A DNA stretch of 64,000 nt. Source: Chamaecyparis obtusa. Lineage: Eukaryota; Streptophyta; Pinopsida; Cupressales; Cupressaceae. Made by a program: the position numbers and the translations under genes. The notes under the pieces were generated by a model, which searched no databases, was not told the DNA's origin, and saw nothing but the letters and a program-made list of their open reading frames with translations. The DNA lies in the NCBI GenBank assembly GCA_027943335.1, contig BSBK01003249.1:434001-498000 (forward strand), in the 5' to 3' direction. Of this stretch, positions 35,381 to 45,897 are shown in pieces (positions within the stretch are counted from its first letter, which is position 1; each line of letters begins with the position of its first letter).

Positions 35381-36690
35381 AAGGATGAGCCTTGGTCCCA
35401 GTTAGTTTAGAAATATGACTCTACTTCAAGCAAAATTCCTCAGAAGTCATATGGACCAAGGGACAAATTGATCAAAAAAATGGGATATACTGGAAAAGGA
35501 CCTCTAGGACTACAAGGTAAAGGTCTTTTATCACCTCTTGATCATCATGGTCAAACCAAAAAGAATACAATAGGTCTAGGATATAAGAAGAAACCTTTCT
35601 ATCTTAGCAAAAACTCCCCACATGTCTTAGAATAGATTGAACCAATGGAGGAAATAACAAAACAATCTGATAGTGATGATTTACACACCACTAAGGATCT
35701 CATTCCTTATGAGCATTTTCCTAAAGAGATGAAAGACCTCCTTAAAGCTAAAGATGATCCAGTAAAAAGAATCAATGTAGTAGAAATACAAGAACCTACT
35801 ATAGAACATAAGATAGTTGCACCACAAGAACCAGCTAATCTTAAAGATGAACACACAGATAAAGAGGAAGGTGGAAACTATTATGAGATAGATTCCCATG
35901 AGTATGAATTCAAATTATAATTTGAGGGTAACCCTTCTTGGGATATTCATCCTGACTTTACACACATTCTCAGATTTCCTAGAGGCATAGATGAGGAATC
36001 AAATGACTATGAATGGGGAGGCATTCCAGAAGAAGATGAGCTTATCACAGAAAAAAATATTATTGTTACTCACCATTATGCACCTAAGCCCAATGTAAGT
36101 CTAGAGAAAAATGATGAACTTAATGATTTTGATCCATCGACGGCTAAAGTAGACTCCCACAATGAAATTGAGCCTATTCATGAATTGAACATTTTGAGTT
36201 GTAATATCACCTTTGAACTTGAGATTCGGGTTAGGACCAATGATGATAGATTCATATCCATAAACAATATTTCCCAATCTTTCACTACTTTAACTATCCA
36301 ACATCCTAAACTTCTTGACCAAACCTCTATGAATCCAAGCCACAGTATCTATACTTTTCTAAATGACCATGCCTCCAATGACTATGCCCTTTCTTTCTAC
36401 CTTAATGTAGTTGAGCCTATGAGGACTTCCATCAGTGAACTAAGTGTGAGCATGATAGAGTTAGACATCAAGTATCTTAGTCAAAAGAATAAGAATAAAA
36501 AATAAAAAGAAAAGGAGTTCTGTGGGTGAAAACCACTTTGTGGCAGTCTCAAAACCTACAAAAGTAAAAATAAAAGACATATCCAAAGGTGAAAACCTCT
36601 TTGAGGTGCCTAAGGATGAGATATTTGATGTCCTTCTGAGTCATTTATAGGATAGATCTCCAATTCTAATTGAGCCCATTCAATCTATCA
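35381..36690 (+). pseudogene. RLG-2 G-patch-like segment and protease-RT linker
   Basis: 35440-35600 encodes a glycine-rich G-patch-like motif (MGYTGKGPLGLQGKG, IGLGYKKKPF). Acidic and low-complexity linker blocks follow at 35645-35920 and 36185-36505. Several stops and a frameshift (before 36690) are present. The linker function is unknown. Confidence 0.72.
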
Positions 36691-37376
36691 ACTTGGGAAC
36701 AGCAGAGGAACAACAATTGATCCATGTAGCACAATCCTTATCAAAAGAAGAAAAGAAAAAATTTACAACATTCCTAACAGAAAAAAAGATCAACTTTGCA
36801 TGGAAATATTTAGATATGCCAGGGTTGGATCCTGATCTTATAATGCACCATTTATCTATAGCTCCAGGGGTCAAACCTGTTAAGCAAAAATTAAGAAAGA
36901 TGCATCCACATGTTACACTCTTGGTAAAAGCTGAATTAGAGAAACTACTAAAAGCTGGATTCATCCATGTTATTGATTATGCTAAATGGATCTCAAATAT
37001 TGTACCTATATCAAAACTAGACAAGTCTATAAGAGTATGCATAGATTTTAGAGATGTAAACAAAGCATTCCCTAAGGATGATTTTCCACTACCGAACATT
37101 GATATGATAGTGGACATGACTACGGGCTTCGAGATGTATTCTTTAATGGATGGTTTTTCTGGATATAATCAAATCAAAATTGCTCCAGAAGATCAAGAGA
37201 AAATTGCTTTCACATGTGCGTGGGGTACCTTCTGTTGGAATGTCATGCCATTTGGGCTTAAGAATGTAGGTGCTACATATCAGAGAGCTATGATGTCCAT
37301 TTTTCATGACATGATGCATCAAACTATGGAGGATTATGTGGATGATACTTTAGCAAAATCTATGATAAGATCTTAA
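36691..37376 (+). pseudogene. RLG-2 reverse transcriptase
   Basis: An open stretch of 227 codons covering RT fingers and palm: WISNIVPISKL, RVCIDFRDVNKAFPKD, YSLMDGFSGYNQIKIAPEDQ, FCWNVMPFGLKN and the catalytic YVDD at 37335-37346. It stops at TAA after MIRS. This palm is the best-kept RT of the gypsy family in the window. Confidence 0.94.
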
Positions 37377-37974
37377 CATCTAAATGATTTGAGCAAAATA
37401 CTAGATCGAATGTAGAAGTTTAGTCTCAAACTGAACCCTAAGAAGTGTGCTTTTGGTGTCACTTTTGGAAAGCTCTTAGGCTACATTGTTTCAAAAAAAG
37501 GAATTGAAGTAGATCTAGAAAAAGTTAAAGCTATCATGGAGATACAACCTCCCAAGAATATCAGTCAAATGAGAACATTACAAGAGAGAGTACAATCTAT
37601 TAGATGCTTCATATCTTAGCTAGTAGACATATCACAACCTTTCACAAAGACTTTACATAAAGGTGTGACCTTTGCATGGAGTGAGGAATGTGAAAAGAAC
37701 TTTAATCATATCAAGAAATATCTATCAAATCTTCCTATTTTGATGCCTCCTATTCAAGGGAAGCCTTTGATCTTATATGTCTTCACCACAGATACATCAT
37801 TGGGGGCATTACTAGCACAGCATGATGAGAACAAGAAAGAAAGAGCTATATACTATATCAGTAGGACATTGCTAGCATATGAAAAGAACTATTCCATGAT
37901 TGAGAAAGCTTGTCTAGCTATGATCTTTTCATCATAGAAATTGAGACATTACATTTTGGCTCATACCACACATT
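37377..37974 (+). pseudogene. RLG-2 RT thumb and first RNase H
   Basis: Continues the RT frame through LNPKKCAFGVTFGKLLGYIV and an RNase H with LILYVFTTDTSLGALLAQHD. Stops occur after DRM, FIS and IFSS, where the sister copies read Glu or Gln. A frameshift at about 37970 moves the downstream part to another frame. Confidence 0.87.
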
Positions 37975-38592
37975 ATGGTAGCTAAGATTGATCCACTCAA
38001 GTACCTACTAAGCAAAGCTTCCCTCACAGGTAGATTAGCTAAATGGGTGATGTTATTAAGTGAATTTGGCATTGAATATGTTGAAAGAAAAGCTATCAAG
38101 GAACAAGTTATTGCTAATCAACTAGCAGATGCACCTTTGTTCGATGATACTCCAATGCAAATTAAATTCCTAGATTCCTCTATCATGAATCTTTCTTCTA
38201 GAGCATGGAAGTTATTCTTTGATGGCTCCTATACACAGAATGGATCTGGAGTAGGAATATTGTTCATCACTCCTCAAGGATACTCAATCCCTAAAGCATT
38301 TAGAATCAATTTTCCTTACACAAACAATATTGTTGAATATGAAGCCCTTCGTAATGGTATGAAGATAGCAATTGAGTGGAGAGTAACAAAACTACACATT
38401 CATGGAGACTCACAACTTGTAATACACCAAGTCAATGATGTGTATCAAACAAAAGATGGAAAGCTGATCCCATACAAGAGAATGGTAGATGATCTAAAGA
38501 AATATTTCATATCTATCACCTTTGAGAAAATACCTAGAATAGAGAAAAAGGTTTTTGACGCTATGGCAATGCTATCTACTTTACTACAGTAG
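37975..38592 (+). pseudogene. RLG-2 RNase H tail and second (archaeal-type) RNase H
   Basis: 205 open codons. After the RNase H tail (WVMLLSEFGIEYVE) comes a second complete RNase H fold: LFFDGSYT (Asp), VEYEAL (Glu), HGDSQLVIHQ (Asp) and FDAMA (Asp). Two RNase H domains in tandem mark the Tat group of plant gypsy elements. It ends at a TAG where the sister copy has Gln. Confidence 0.9.
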
Positions 38593-39645
38593 CTCGAACA
38601 TGAGCTATACTATGAGTTCTTGGAGGAAGCACTATCTTATCCTACATATGATTCCCCTGAAACCCGCATGATCTGCACTATTTTTGGTCATGATTCATCT
38701 AGATATAAAAACCTTTTCTCCTATCTCCAAGATCAAATCATCCCCAATACCTTCAACCGCCATGAGAAAAGATACCTTATCCACAATGCATCCCGGTATG
38801 TCATCATTGGTCATGATCTATACAAACAAGGTCTAGATGGTACACTACTTAGATGTTTAGAATGGGAAGAGTCTCAACATGCATTAGAGGAAGTCCATGA
38901 AGGTATATGTGGGTCACACTCAAATGGTTTAACACTAGCTCAAAAGCTTATTAGGGTTGGGTACTATTGGCCTGAAATGGAGAAAGAGGCTATCAAGTTT
39001 GCTAAGAACTATCAAAAGTGCCAAGTACATGGTAACTTAATTCATGCACCAGGGAGAGATCTAATTCCCTTTACTACACAATGGCCTTTTCACCAATGGG
39101 CATTTGATCTTATAGGATCCATACATCCTCATTCTTCTAATGGACATACTCATATTATTACAGCTACAGACTATTTCACAAAATGGGTAGAAGCAGTCCC
39201 TTTAACTCAGGCGACTGGCAAGAAAATTTCAATGTTCATCCTAAACTACATCATATGTCAGTATGGTATTCCACACTCTATAATCATAGATCATGGTGGA
39301 CAATTCAAGAACAGAGACTTAGATGATTTATGTGCTAAATTCAATATTACACAACATTGGTCATCTTTCTACTATCCCCAAGAGAATGGACAAGCAGAGG
39401 CTTCAAACAAGAATCTATTGAAAATATTGCACCGTACAGTTAATAAAATAGGAAGAGACTAGCATCTCATGATCAATCCAACTCTCTGGGCCTACAAAAC
39501 AAGTATCAGAATGCCCACTGGGGCTACACCATTCACTTTAGTTTATGGGTCTGAAGCAGTACTGCCTATTGAGGTTGAAGTCCCATCACTAAGAATTAGA
39601 ATGCATGGTCTAGTAACTGATGATGACTACAGAGTGTCTAGGTTG
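38593..39645 (+). pseudogene. RLG-2 integrase, cut by RLC-2
   Basis: An open 280-codon block at 38620-39462. The zinc region has HEGICGSH and, later, YQKCQVHG, in which the first Cys is Tyr (RLG-3 keeps Cys). The catalytic triad is DLIG, IIDHGGQF and NGQAEASNK. The full core is present, including the DYFTKWVEAV segment that RLG-3 lacks. A TAG at 39463 replaces Trp, and the tail runs to SRL at 39645, where RLC-2 is inserted. Confidence 0.92.
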
Positions 39646-41131
39646 TGATGAACTACAACTGATTTAGAACCTGATTGAAGAAATTGTGATTTAAGATCAC
39701 CGAGTAGATTGATTAGATATGTAATATGATTAAATTAGTATTATGTTGTCATTGATGTCAACTAGTTTAACAACACTTATCTTGTAAGTTACTTAATCGA
39801 AACATCTGTAGTGAAGGAGTGAAAGAGATGAAGAACAAAAATATCTGCATGAGGAAGATGGATATGACAGATGAGGATAAGGAATACATTGAGTAACTTG
39901 TTGATGATTCTATGACTTCATGTTATTGACTTGATTATGTTTCATTCATCTATGATGAGGAAAAGAGCTGAAAGACACAAAGCAGTGTTGTCAATTGATG
40001 AAGCAATTTAGTATACACTGACGGAGTGTAGTGTATACTGAGCACAGTGTTAATTGAGCTTGTGTTCACTGACGCATTTCTTTGTTAACCAAGAAGAATA
40101 GAATGAACTAAACAACTAGTTTAGCCAATAAGATTGGTGAGCTGGCAAGTGTATGAATTCAAGGTAACAGATAAAGTTTGTTACATAGATCAACGGCTAA
40201 CAAAATTTAGGAAAGATCTAAAGGATGAGAATCAAACATGTTATTGACACAAGTGCTGAGGTAAGTTTAAGAGGAAAAATCAATGACAATGATTAAGCGG
40301 CAAAATCTGATGGAGCAGAAGAAAATGGTTTACATGTCTATATAAGAGACCGAAGATTTCACTACAAGGTGGTGATGCCAAAAGAGAAGGAAACTACAGA
40401 ATCATCACGTGAACAAGTTTTCATGCATTCTAATCATATTGGTTAAGGAGAACCCTACTGCAGAGCATTACCGAGTGATAGAGAGTGATTACCGATGGAT
40501 AGTAAGTTGATATATTGTTGAGATAGAATTGATTTATTGATCAGAAAGATTTGTATGAGATGAACATTGACCTGTAATTTGCAATTGAAGTTGTATTAAG
40601 TTAGATCACCTACTGTTACATATTTAACCATTGTACACAGTCAAATCTCTTAACTAAGTGGACTAAGAAAGTTTTATTATGTATCATTCATAGAATGAAC
40701 ATTGTTATCTTATCAACCCCAGAGTGACTACTGGTTGGATGATAACAGTTGGTCTAAAATCCTCTAACAAGGTCACACTTAACAGTGTGTTTGTAACCTT
40801 TAACAAGGTTGGGTCTTCATTGACCTCACTTTAGAAGAGTGAATATTTTGGGTTGCGGTCCCAGGTGGTTTTTCCCTTTACAGGGTTTCCACGTTAAATC
40901 TCTTGTGTTATGTGTTGATTGTGATGTTTGTTTTGATGTCATATTTACATGTTTCATATTTGATTTGATCGATAACTACTATAATTTTTAGACTGGTAAT
41001 CAGTAAATGCATAGATAGTAAAAGTATTTTAAGTTACCGAGCAGAAGTAATTGAGTTATTTGTTTTTGGATTATACATTTTGTATTGGGATAGTGATTAA
41101 CTAATTCACCCCCCTCTTAGTTATTCTAACA
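39646..41131 (+). repeat. RLC-2 5' LTR (about 1,486 bp)
   Basis: Begins TGATGAACTACAAC at the junction with gypsy sequence and ends TTATTCTAACA before the PBS. It contains the C-rich block TTCACCCCCCTCTTAG near its 3' end, the complement of the block in RLC-1 and NA-1. It also contains GGTTTTTCCCTTTACAGGG at about 40868. The second LTR is not in the window, so the left end rests on the gypsy junction. Confidence 0.85.
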
Positions 41132-41133
41132 AT

Positions 41134-41145
41134 TGGTATCAAAGC
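41134..41145 (+). other. RLC-2 primer-binding site
   Basis: TGGTATCAAAGC two bases after the LTR, the same variant as NA-1. Confidence 0.9.
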
Positions 41146-41195
41146 ATTGGTTGCTTTGAATAGATTTTTAAGGACTTCAGTAAAAAGATCTCAAA

Positions 41196-43643
41196 ATGTA
41201 TAAGATAGAAGTGCCAAAGCTAAACAAAGAGAACTTCACAGTATGGCAGAGCCGGATGAAGTTGCACATATCTAGAATTGGGAATGTTGCACTAGAATTG
41301 ATGGAGAATGATTACATAGAATCGACACCATGTCCCCTAACACTTGATCAACTGAAAGATAGGTATGAACACAATGTTACTATGATGGAACTTTTTGCTG
41401 CCTACACCGATGTTGAATTCAAAGATATCAAAAGTTGCACAACTGCAAAATCCATGTGGGATAAACTTTCTCAAGTTTACAGTGGATATGTACATGTTAA
41501 TAGAGCCAGAGCAGAAAGCCTAAGAGGCCAATTTGATGATATGAAGATGAAAGGTGAGAATATTGTGCAATATACAAATAGATTGAAAGAAGTAGTACAT
41601 GCTATTAGAGCATCTGATAGACAAATTAGTGAAGAAACTATGGTAAGCAAAGTACTCAGTACCTTATTGTCAGTTTACGCAATCAAAATATCTTCTATCC
41701 ATGAGATAAGGTCTTCATCTACTAATGTACTTACACTTGACAATCTGATTGGTAAACTTACAACCTTTGAGTTAAATAATTTTGATAATAGTGTTGTATC
41801 ATCTATTGAGTCCATTTTCATGTCTTCTCTGAAGATTAGTAAGTCTACCAGGAATAATAAAAATGATAGTGATAGTAATACCGATGATGAGCTTGATGAA
41901 CTTGAAGCTCTTATGGCCAGAAGATTACCCAAAGGTAAAGGAAGGTATAGAGGTAAGCTACCTTTGACATGCTTTAATTGTAAAGAGGTTGGCCACATCA
42001 CTACTAGATGTCCACATAAGAAAGAAGATGATAGAACCAAAGACCGATCTGAAGGAAGCTATGGGAAAAGATCCAATAGAGGCTACCGACACAATAGAGA
42101 TAATCAAGACAGCAATGACAAAGGGAAAAAGGTATGTTTCATAGCTGAAGATAATGAATCTAAATCTGATTTTGATGATGATGTGGAAGTTGTGTTTGTT
42201 GCTATGAAAGATGACTCAAAGGAAGAAGAAGAAAAGCATGAAGAAACAGCACTGATCTCTAAAGTTAACAAAAATAATACATGGATCATAAATAGTGGTT
42301 GTACACATCACATGATTGGTGATGAGGAGAAGTTTGATCTACTTGAAGAATACAATGGAGGTTCAATTAAGATGGGTAATGACACACCCTGTATGGTAAG
42401 AGGTAAAGGAACCTTAATGATAAATGACATGATAAAATGTGATAATGCTTATTGGGTAGATGGGTTGAACTATAACTTATTATGTGTGGCACAGCTAAAT
42501 AATTCAAGTCATCAAGTTGCTTTTGAGAGCAAGAAAGTGAAAATCTTTGATGATGGAGGAAGACTAGTTGGAACTAGAGCACAATCAAGAGGTAATCTAT
42601 TTTATCTTGATACTAATGAGTCTTCTTGCTTAATGATGAAAAATGAAGATGCTTGGTTGTGGCATAAAAGTTTATGCCATGTGAACTTTGATAACATGAT
42701 TAAGATCAGCAAAAGGAAAAGAGTTAGAGGGCTACCTAACTTGTCAAAACTGGATCATGTTATGTGTCATGAATGCCAAAAAGGTAATATGACTAAATCT
42801 AGTTTCAAAAGTAAGGATTACTCAACAAAGAAGATACTTGAGTTGGTTCATACTGACCTATGTGGTCCTATGAGAACTCAGAGCTATTATGGTGATAAAT
42901 ACTTTATTCTTTTTGTTGATGACTATACTAGATTGATGACAGTTGTGTTCTTAAAAGAAAAATTTGAAGCATGTAAGATGTTTAAGTGGTATAAGGCTAA
43001 GGTAGAAAAAGAGACTGGAAAGGAATTGAAATGCCTAAGATCTGATAGAGGAGGTGAATTTATCTCTGATGAATTTTCTAATTTCTGCAATGAGCATGGT
43101 ATTAAAAGATAGGTCTCAGCACCGAGGACACCTCAGCAAAATGGGATTGTTGAAAGAAGGAATAGGTCAATAGTTGACTATGCTAGGACATTAATGTTGT
43201 AGAAGAATGTTTCTCAGACATACTGGAGGGAAGATGTTAGTATAGCAGTTTATGTGCTTAACCAAATGCAATTGAAGGACACCAACAAGACACCCTATGA
43301 GTTGTGGTTTGGACACAAACCTATTGTAAGTTATTTCAGAATTTTTGGAAGAAAATGTTTTATTCTGAAAGATGAGAGAAATGGAAAATTCAACTCAAAA
43401 GGTGATGAAGGAATATTTCTAGGATATTCTAGTAAAAGCAAAGCATATAAATGTCTGAATAAAACTACTAACAAAATGATTGAGAGCATTAATGTCTGTG
43501 TTGATGAGTTTGATGAAAAGAACATAGAGGAAAGTACAAAGGAACTAAAAGACCATGGTAGATTCACTTACATTGAACAACCAAAGTATCTACTGAAGCC
43601 TCAACCTGTGATAACCGGTCAGCAAGAAAATAATACCAAATAG
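41196..43643 (+). pseudogene. RLC-2 gag, protease and integrase
   Basis: An open block of 638 codons from ATG 41196 (MYKIEVPKLNKENF). It holds a UBN2-type gag capsid domain, a Ser/Asp/Glu-rich hinge, the knuckle CFNCKEVGHITTRC, the protease active site and integrase with HVNFDN, CHECQKGN, VDDYTR and RSDRGGEF. The protease motif is WIINSGCTHHM: the catalytic Asp is Asn. A TAG after HGIKR replaces Gln, and integrase continues with TPQQNGIVERRN. Another TAG near 43200 also falls at a Gln position. The last block (43254-43643) is the integrase C-terminal part. Confidence 0.93.
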
Positions 43644-44719
43644 CAAGAAAGAGAAACTGACGAGCAGAATGGCCCTACCGAGCAAGCAAACAAATTTGCA
43701 TAGGATGAATAGGAAAGGAGAGATATGATATTGGTGAGTTTTTTCAGAAGACATCATCTTGAATCACAAATCATTGGAGACAAACAAGTTGGTATGCAGA
43801 CAAGGATCAAATCAAGACAAGGTACATGTCTAGTTTGTGATTATGAGCTGAAAAATGTGAAAGTTGCATTAGAGAATAATGAATGGGTTAATGCAATGAA
43901 AGAAGAAATTAAATAGATAGAAAAGAATAAAACCTAGACCTTAGTACCCTGACCTAAAGATAAGAATGTTATCAGTACTAAGTGGATATTCAGGAACAAG
44001 CAAAATGAGAATGGAGAACTGACAAGAAATAAAGCTAGATTGGTATGCAAAGGATATGCACATGAGGAAGGCATAGACTATGGTGAAACCTTTGCACCTA
44101 TTGCTAGATTGGAAGGAGTCAGAATGCTACTTGCATATGTTGCACACAAGAAATTCAAGGGATATCAAATAAATGCCAAGTCAGCATTTCTAAATGGAAT
44201 ACTTGAAGAAGCAGTCTACATAGAACAGCCTAAAGGGTTCGTTGATCCTGAAAAGAAAGATTTTGTATGTAGACTACATAAAGCTTTATATGGCTTGAAG
44301 CAAGCACCAAGAGCCTGGTATGAGAGGTTGCATACTTATCTGTTAAGTATAGGATTTGTAAGAACAAGTGAAAACAGCAATATGTATATGAAAGGAGATA
44401 TTGATGATACAATTCTTATTGCGGAATTTTTGTGGATGATATCATATTTGGAGGTCAAGATCAAATATGTAAAGCCTTTGCTGATGATATGAGGAATGAG
44501 TTTGAAATGTCTATGTTCGGAGAGATTAAGTTCTTTCTTGGACTACAAGTGATCTAGCAGAGTGATGGGATATTCATCACACAGTCTAAATACATAAAAG
44601 AAGTATTGAAAATATTTGGCATGGAAGATGCTAAACCTGTGGGAACACTGATAGCTACTAGTTGCAAATTGACTGAGGAAGATGAAACTACAGAAGTAAA
44701 CCAGACATTGTAATGATCA
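43644..44719 (+). pseudogene. RLC-2 reverse transcriptase
   Basis: Starts after a run of stops (43641-43710). RT motifs are [48 protein letters not shown] and then a frameshift at about 44430. The [11 protein letters not shown] catalytic segment is therefore in another frame. Stops at EEIK-TAG, KNKT-TAG and VP-TGA correspond to Gln, Trp and Arg in relatives. Confidence 0.9.
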
Positions 44720-44994
44720 ATGATTGGTAAACTAATGTATGTAGTTCACAGTAGACCAGACATAGCTCATGTTGTGGGAATAGTTGCTAGATTTTCTGCT
44801 AATCCTAGAGAATCACACATGATTGCTACTAAAAGAATCTTAAGATACCTAAAGAAAATAGAGGACTATGGATTATGGTATCCTAAGGAAGGCAAGTTTG
44901 AACTCAGAGTCTATACTGATGTTGATTGGGCTAGAAATGTGGATGACAGAAAAATCACCACCGGAGGAGCATTCTTCTTTGGTGAAAGACTTTT
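44720..44994 (+). pseudogene. RLC-2 RNase H, N-terminal part
   Basis: Begins SMIGKLMYVVHSRPDIAH and includes ILRYLKKIEDYGLWY and the catalytic YTDVDWA. The frame runs to GAFFFGERL, where RLC-3 is inserted. Coding resumes at 50903. Confidence 0.92.
44990..44994. repeat. Target-site duplication, left copy (RLC-3)
   Basis: CTTTT here and at 50898-50902. Removing RLC-3 and one copy restores the RNase H sequence across the junction. Confidence 0.95.
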
Positions 44995-45844
44995 TGTAAG
45001 GAAACTCAGGTGCAGAAATAGCTTCCTACGCTAATCTCTATAGGAGAGTATTGTGCAAATTCTTATAAATCCTTACAATTTCAAATTTGCTAACTACTTT
45101 AACAAAGATATTGCAACCACATACAATGCATACAGAAAAATAGAGAATGACACAATGATATACCCTGGGGAAAACCTTTCAGTAAAAAAAACCCCAGCAC
45201 TCCAAAACCTGCACAATGTATTATCTTCAACACAAAGATTACAATACACTTGCAATGCAAGTTCTTTTAGGAAATGAGAGACAAAGCCAACAAGACTTAA
45301 ATTTCTGTTATATCTCTCCCATAGGAGCAGCATCATATATATAGACTCCTCTGGACCCAAAAATAGGCACAACCACCAAGACCCATGCACAAAGCCACAT
45401 GTACACAGTTGTTACATGCAATCCCAAGAATAGGCATCCATCCCTAGAATAGACTATGATAGCTTGTCATAGAATCTGCCAAAAATAATGATCACAAGAG
45501 AAGTGTAAGAGAATCTGTCATACCAACCTATTTTTGGCATATTCTCTTACACACACCAACCACTTCTTCTTGGGCACCCAAATAGGCCCAAGTCATAAGA
45601 TGATCTTACACCTGTCATAGAAAATTCCTTAAATAGTTCTTACACATCATAGGAATCCATCATGACCATTTCAGTCATGATCTCCTTACGCACAAGATGT
45701 CGACACATCAAGTAGAGTGACACATCAACATGCCAACTAGACATGTACACTCACACTTAATTACATTATTTACAAAAAAAAATATTTACAAAACAAATAA
45801 TAAGAATAGGAATTATCCAAGGTTGAGACACCTTATTCCTAACA
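44995..45844 (-). repeat. RLC-3 3' LTR (850 bp)
   Basis: TGTAAGGAAACTCAGG to TTATTCCTAACA. It matches 50048-50897 along its full length. Confidence 0.97.
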
Positions 45845-45858
45845 TTCTCCCACTTGTC
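45845..45858 (-). other. RLC-3 polypurine tract
   Basis: Minus strand GACAAGTGGGAGAA directly before the 3' LTR. Confidence 0.88.
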
Positions 45859-45897
45859 AAACACCTTGTAAGAGCAACAGGAACATAACAGGATCTT

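Larger units (their letters stand above)
23926..39645 (+). mobile_element. RLG-2: Ty3/gypsy Tat-type retrotransposon, 3' end displaced
   Basis: Plus-strand sister of RLG-1 and RLG-3: 5' LTR, PBS, 2.2 kb leader, gag, protease, linker, RT, RNase H, second RNase H and integrase. NA-2 (29542-34575) splits the gag-protease junction, and RLC-2 enters in the integrase tail at 39646. The remaining integrase end and the 3' LTR are not in the window because RLC-2 is itself interrupted by RLG-3. Many stops and frameshifts make it inactive. Confidence 0.93.

Noticed and set aside
41675..42040. 121-codon minus-strand frame inside RLC-2
   Set aside because: Serine- and leucine-rich mirror of the Asp/Glu/Lys-rich gag hinge on the plus strand.
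45053..45390. Open frames of 74 and 98 codons in the RLC-3 LTR, repeated at 50106-50443
   Set aside because: They lie wholly inside both LTR copies, overlap each other on opposite strands and show no protein family features.
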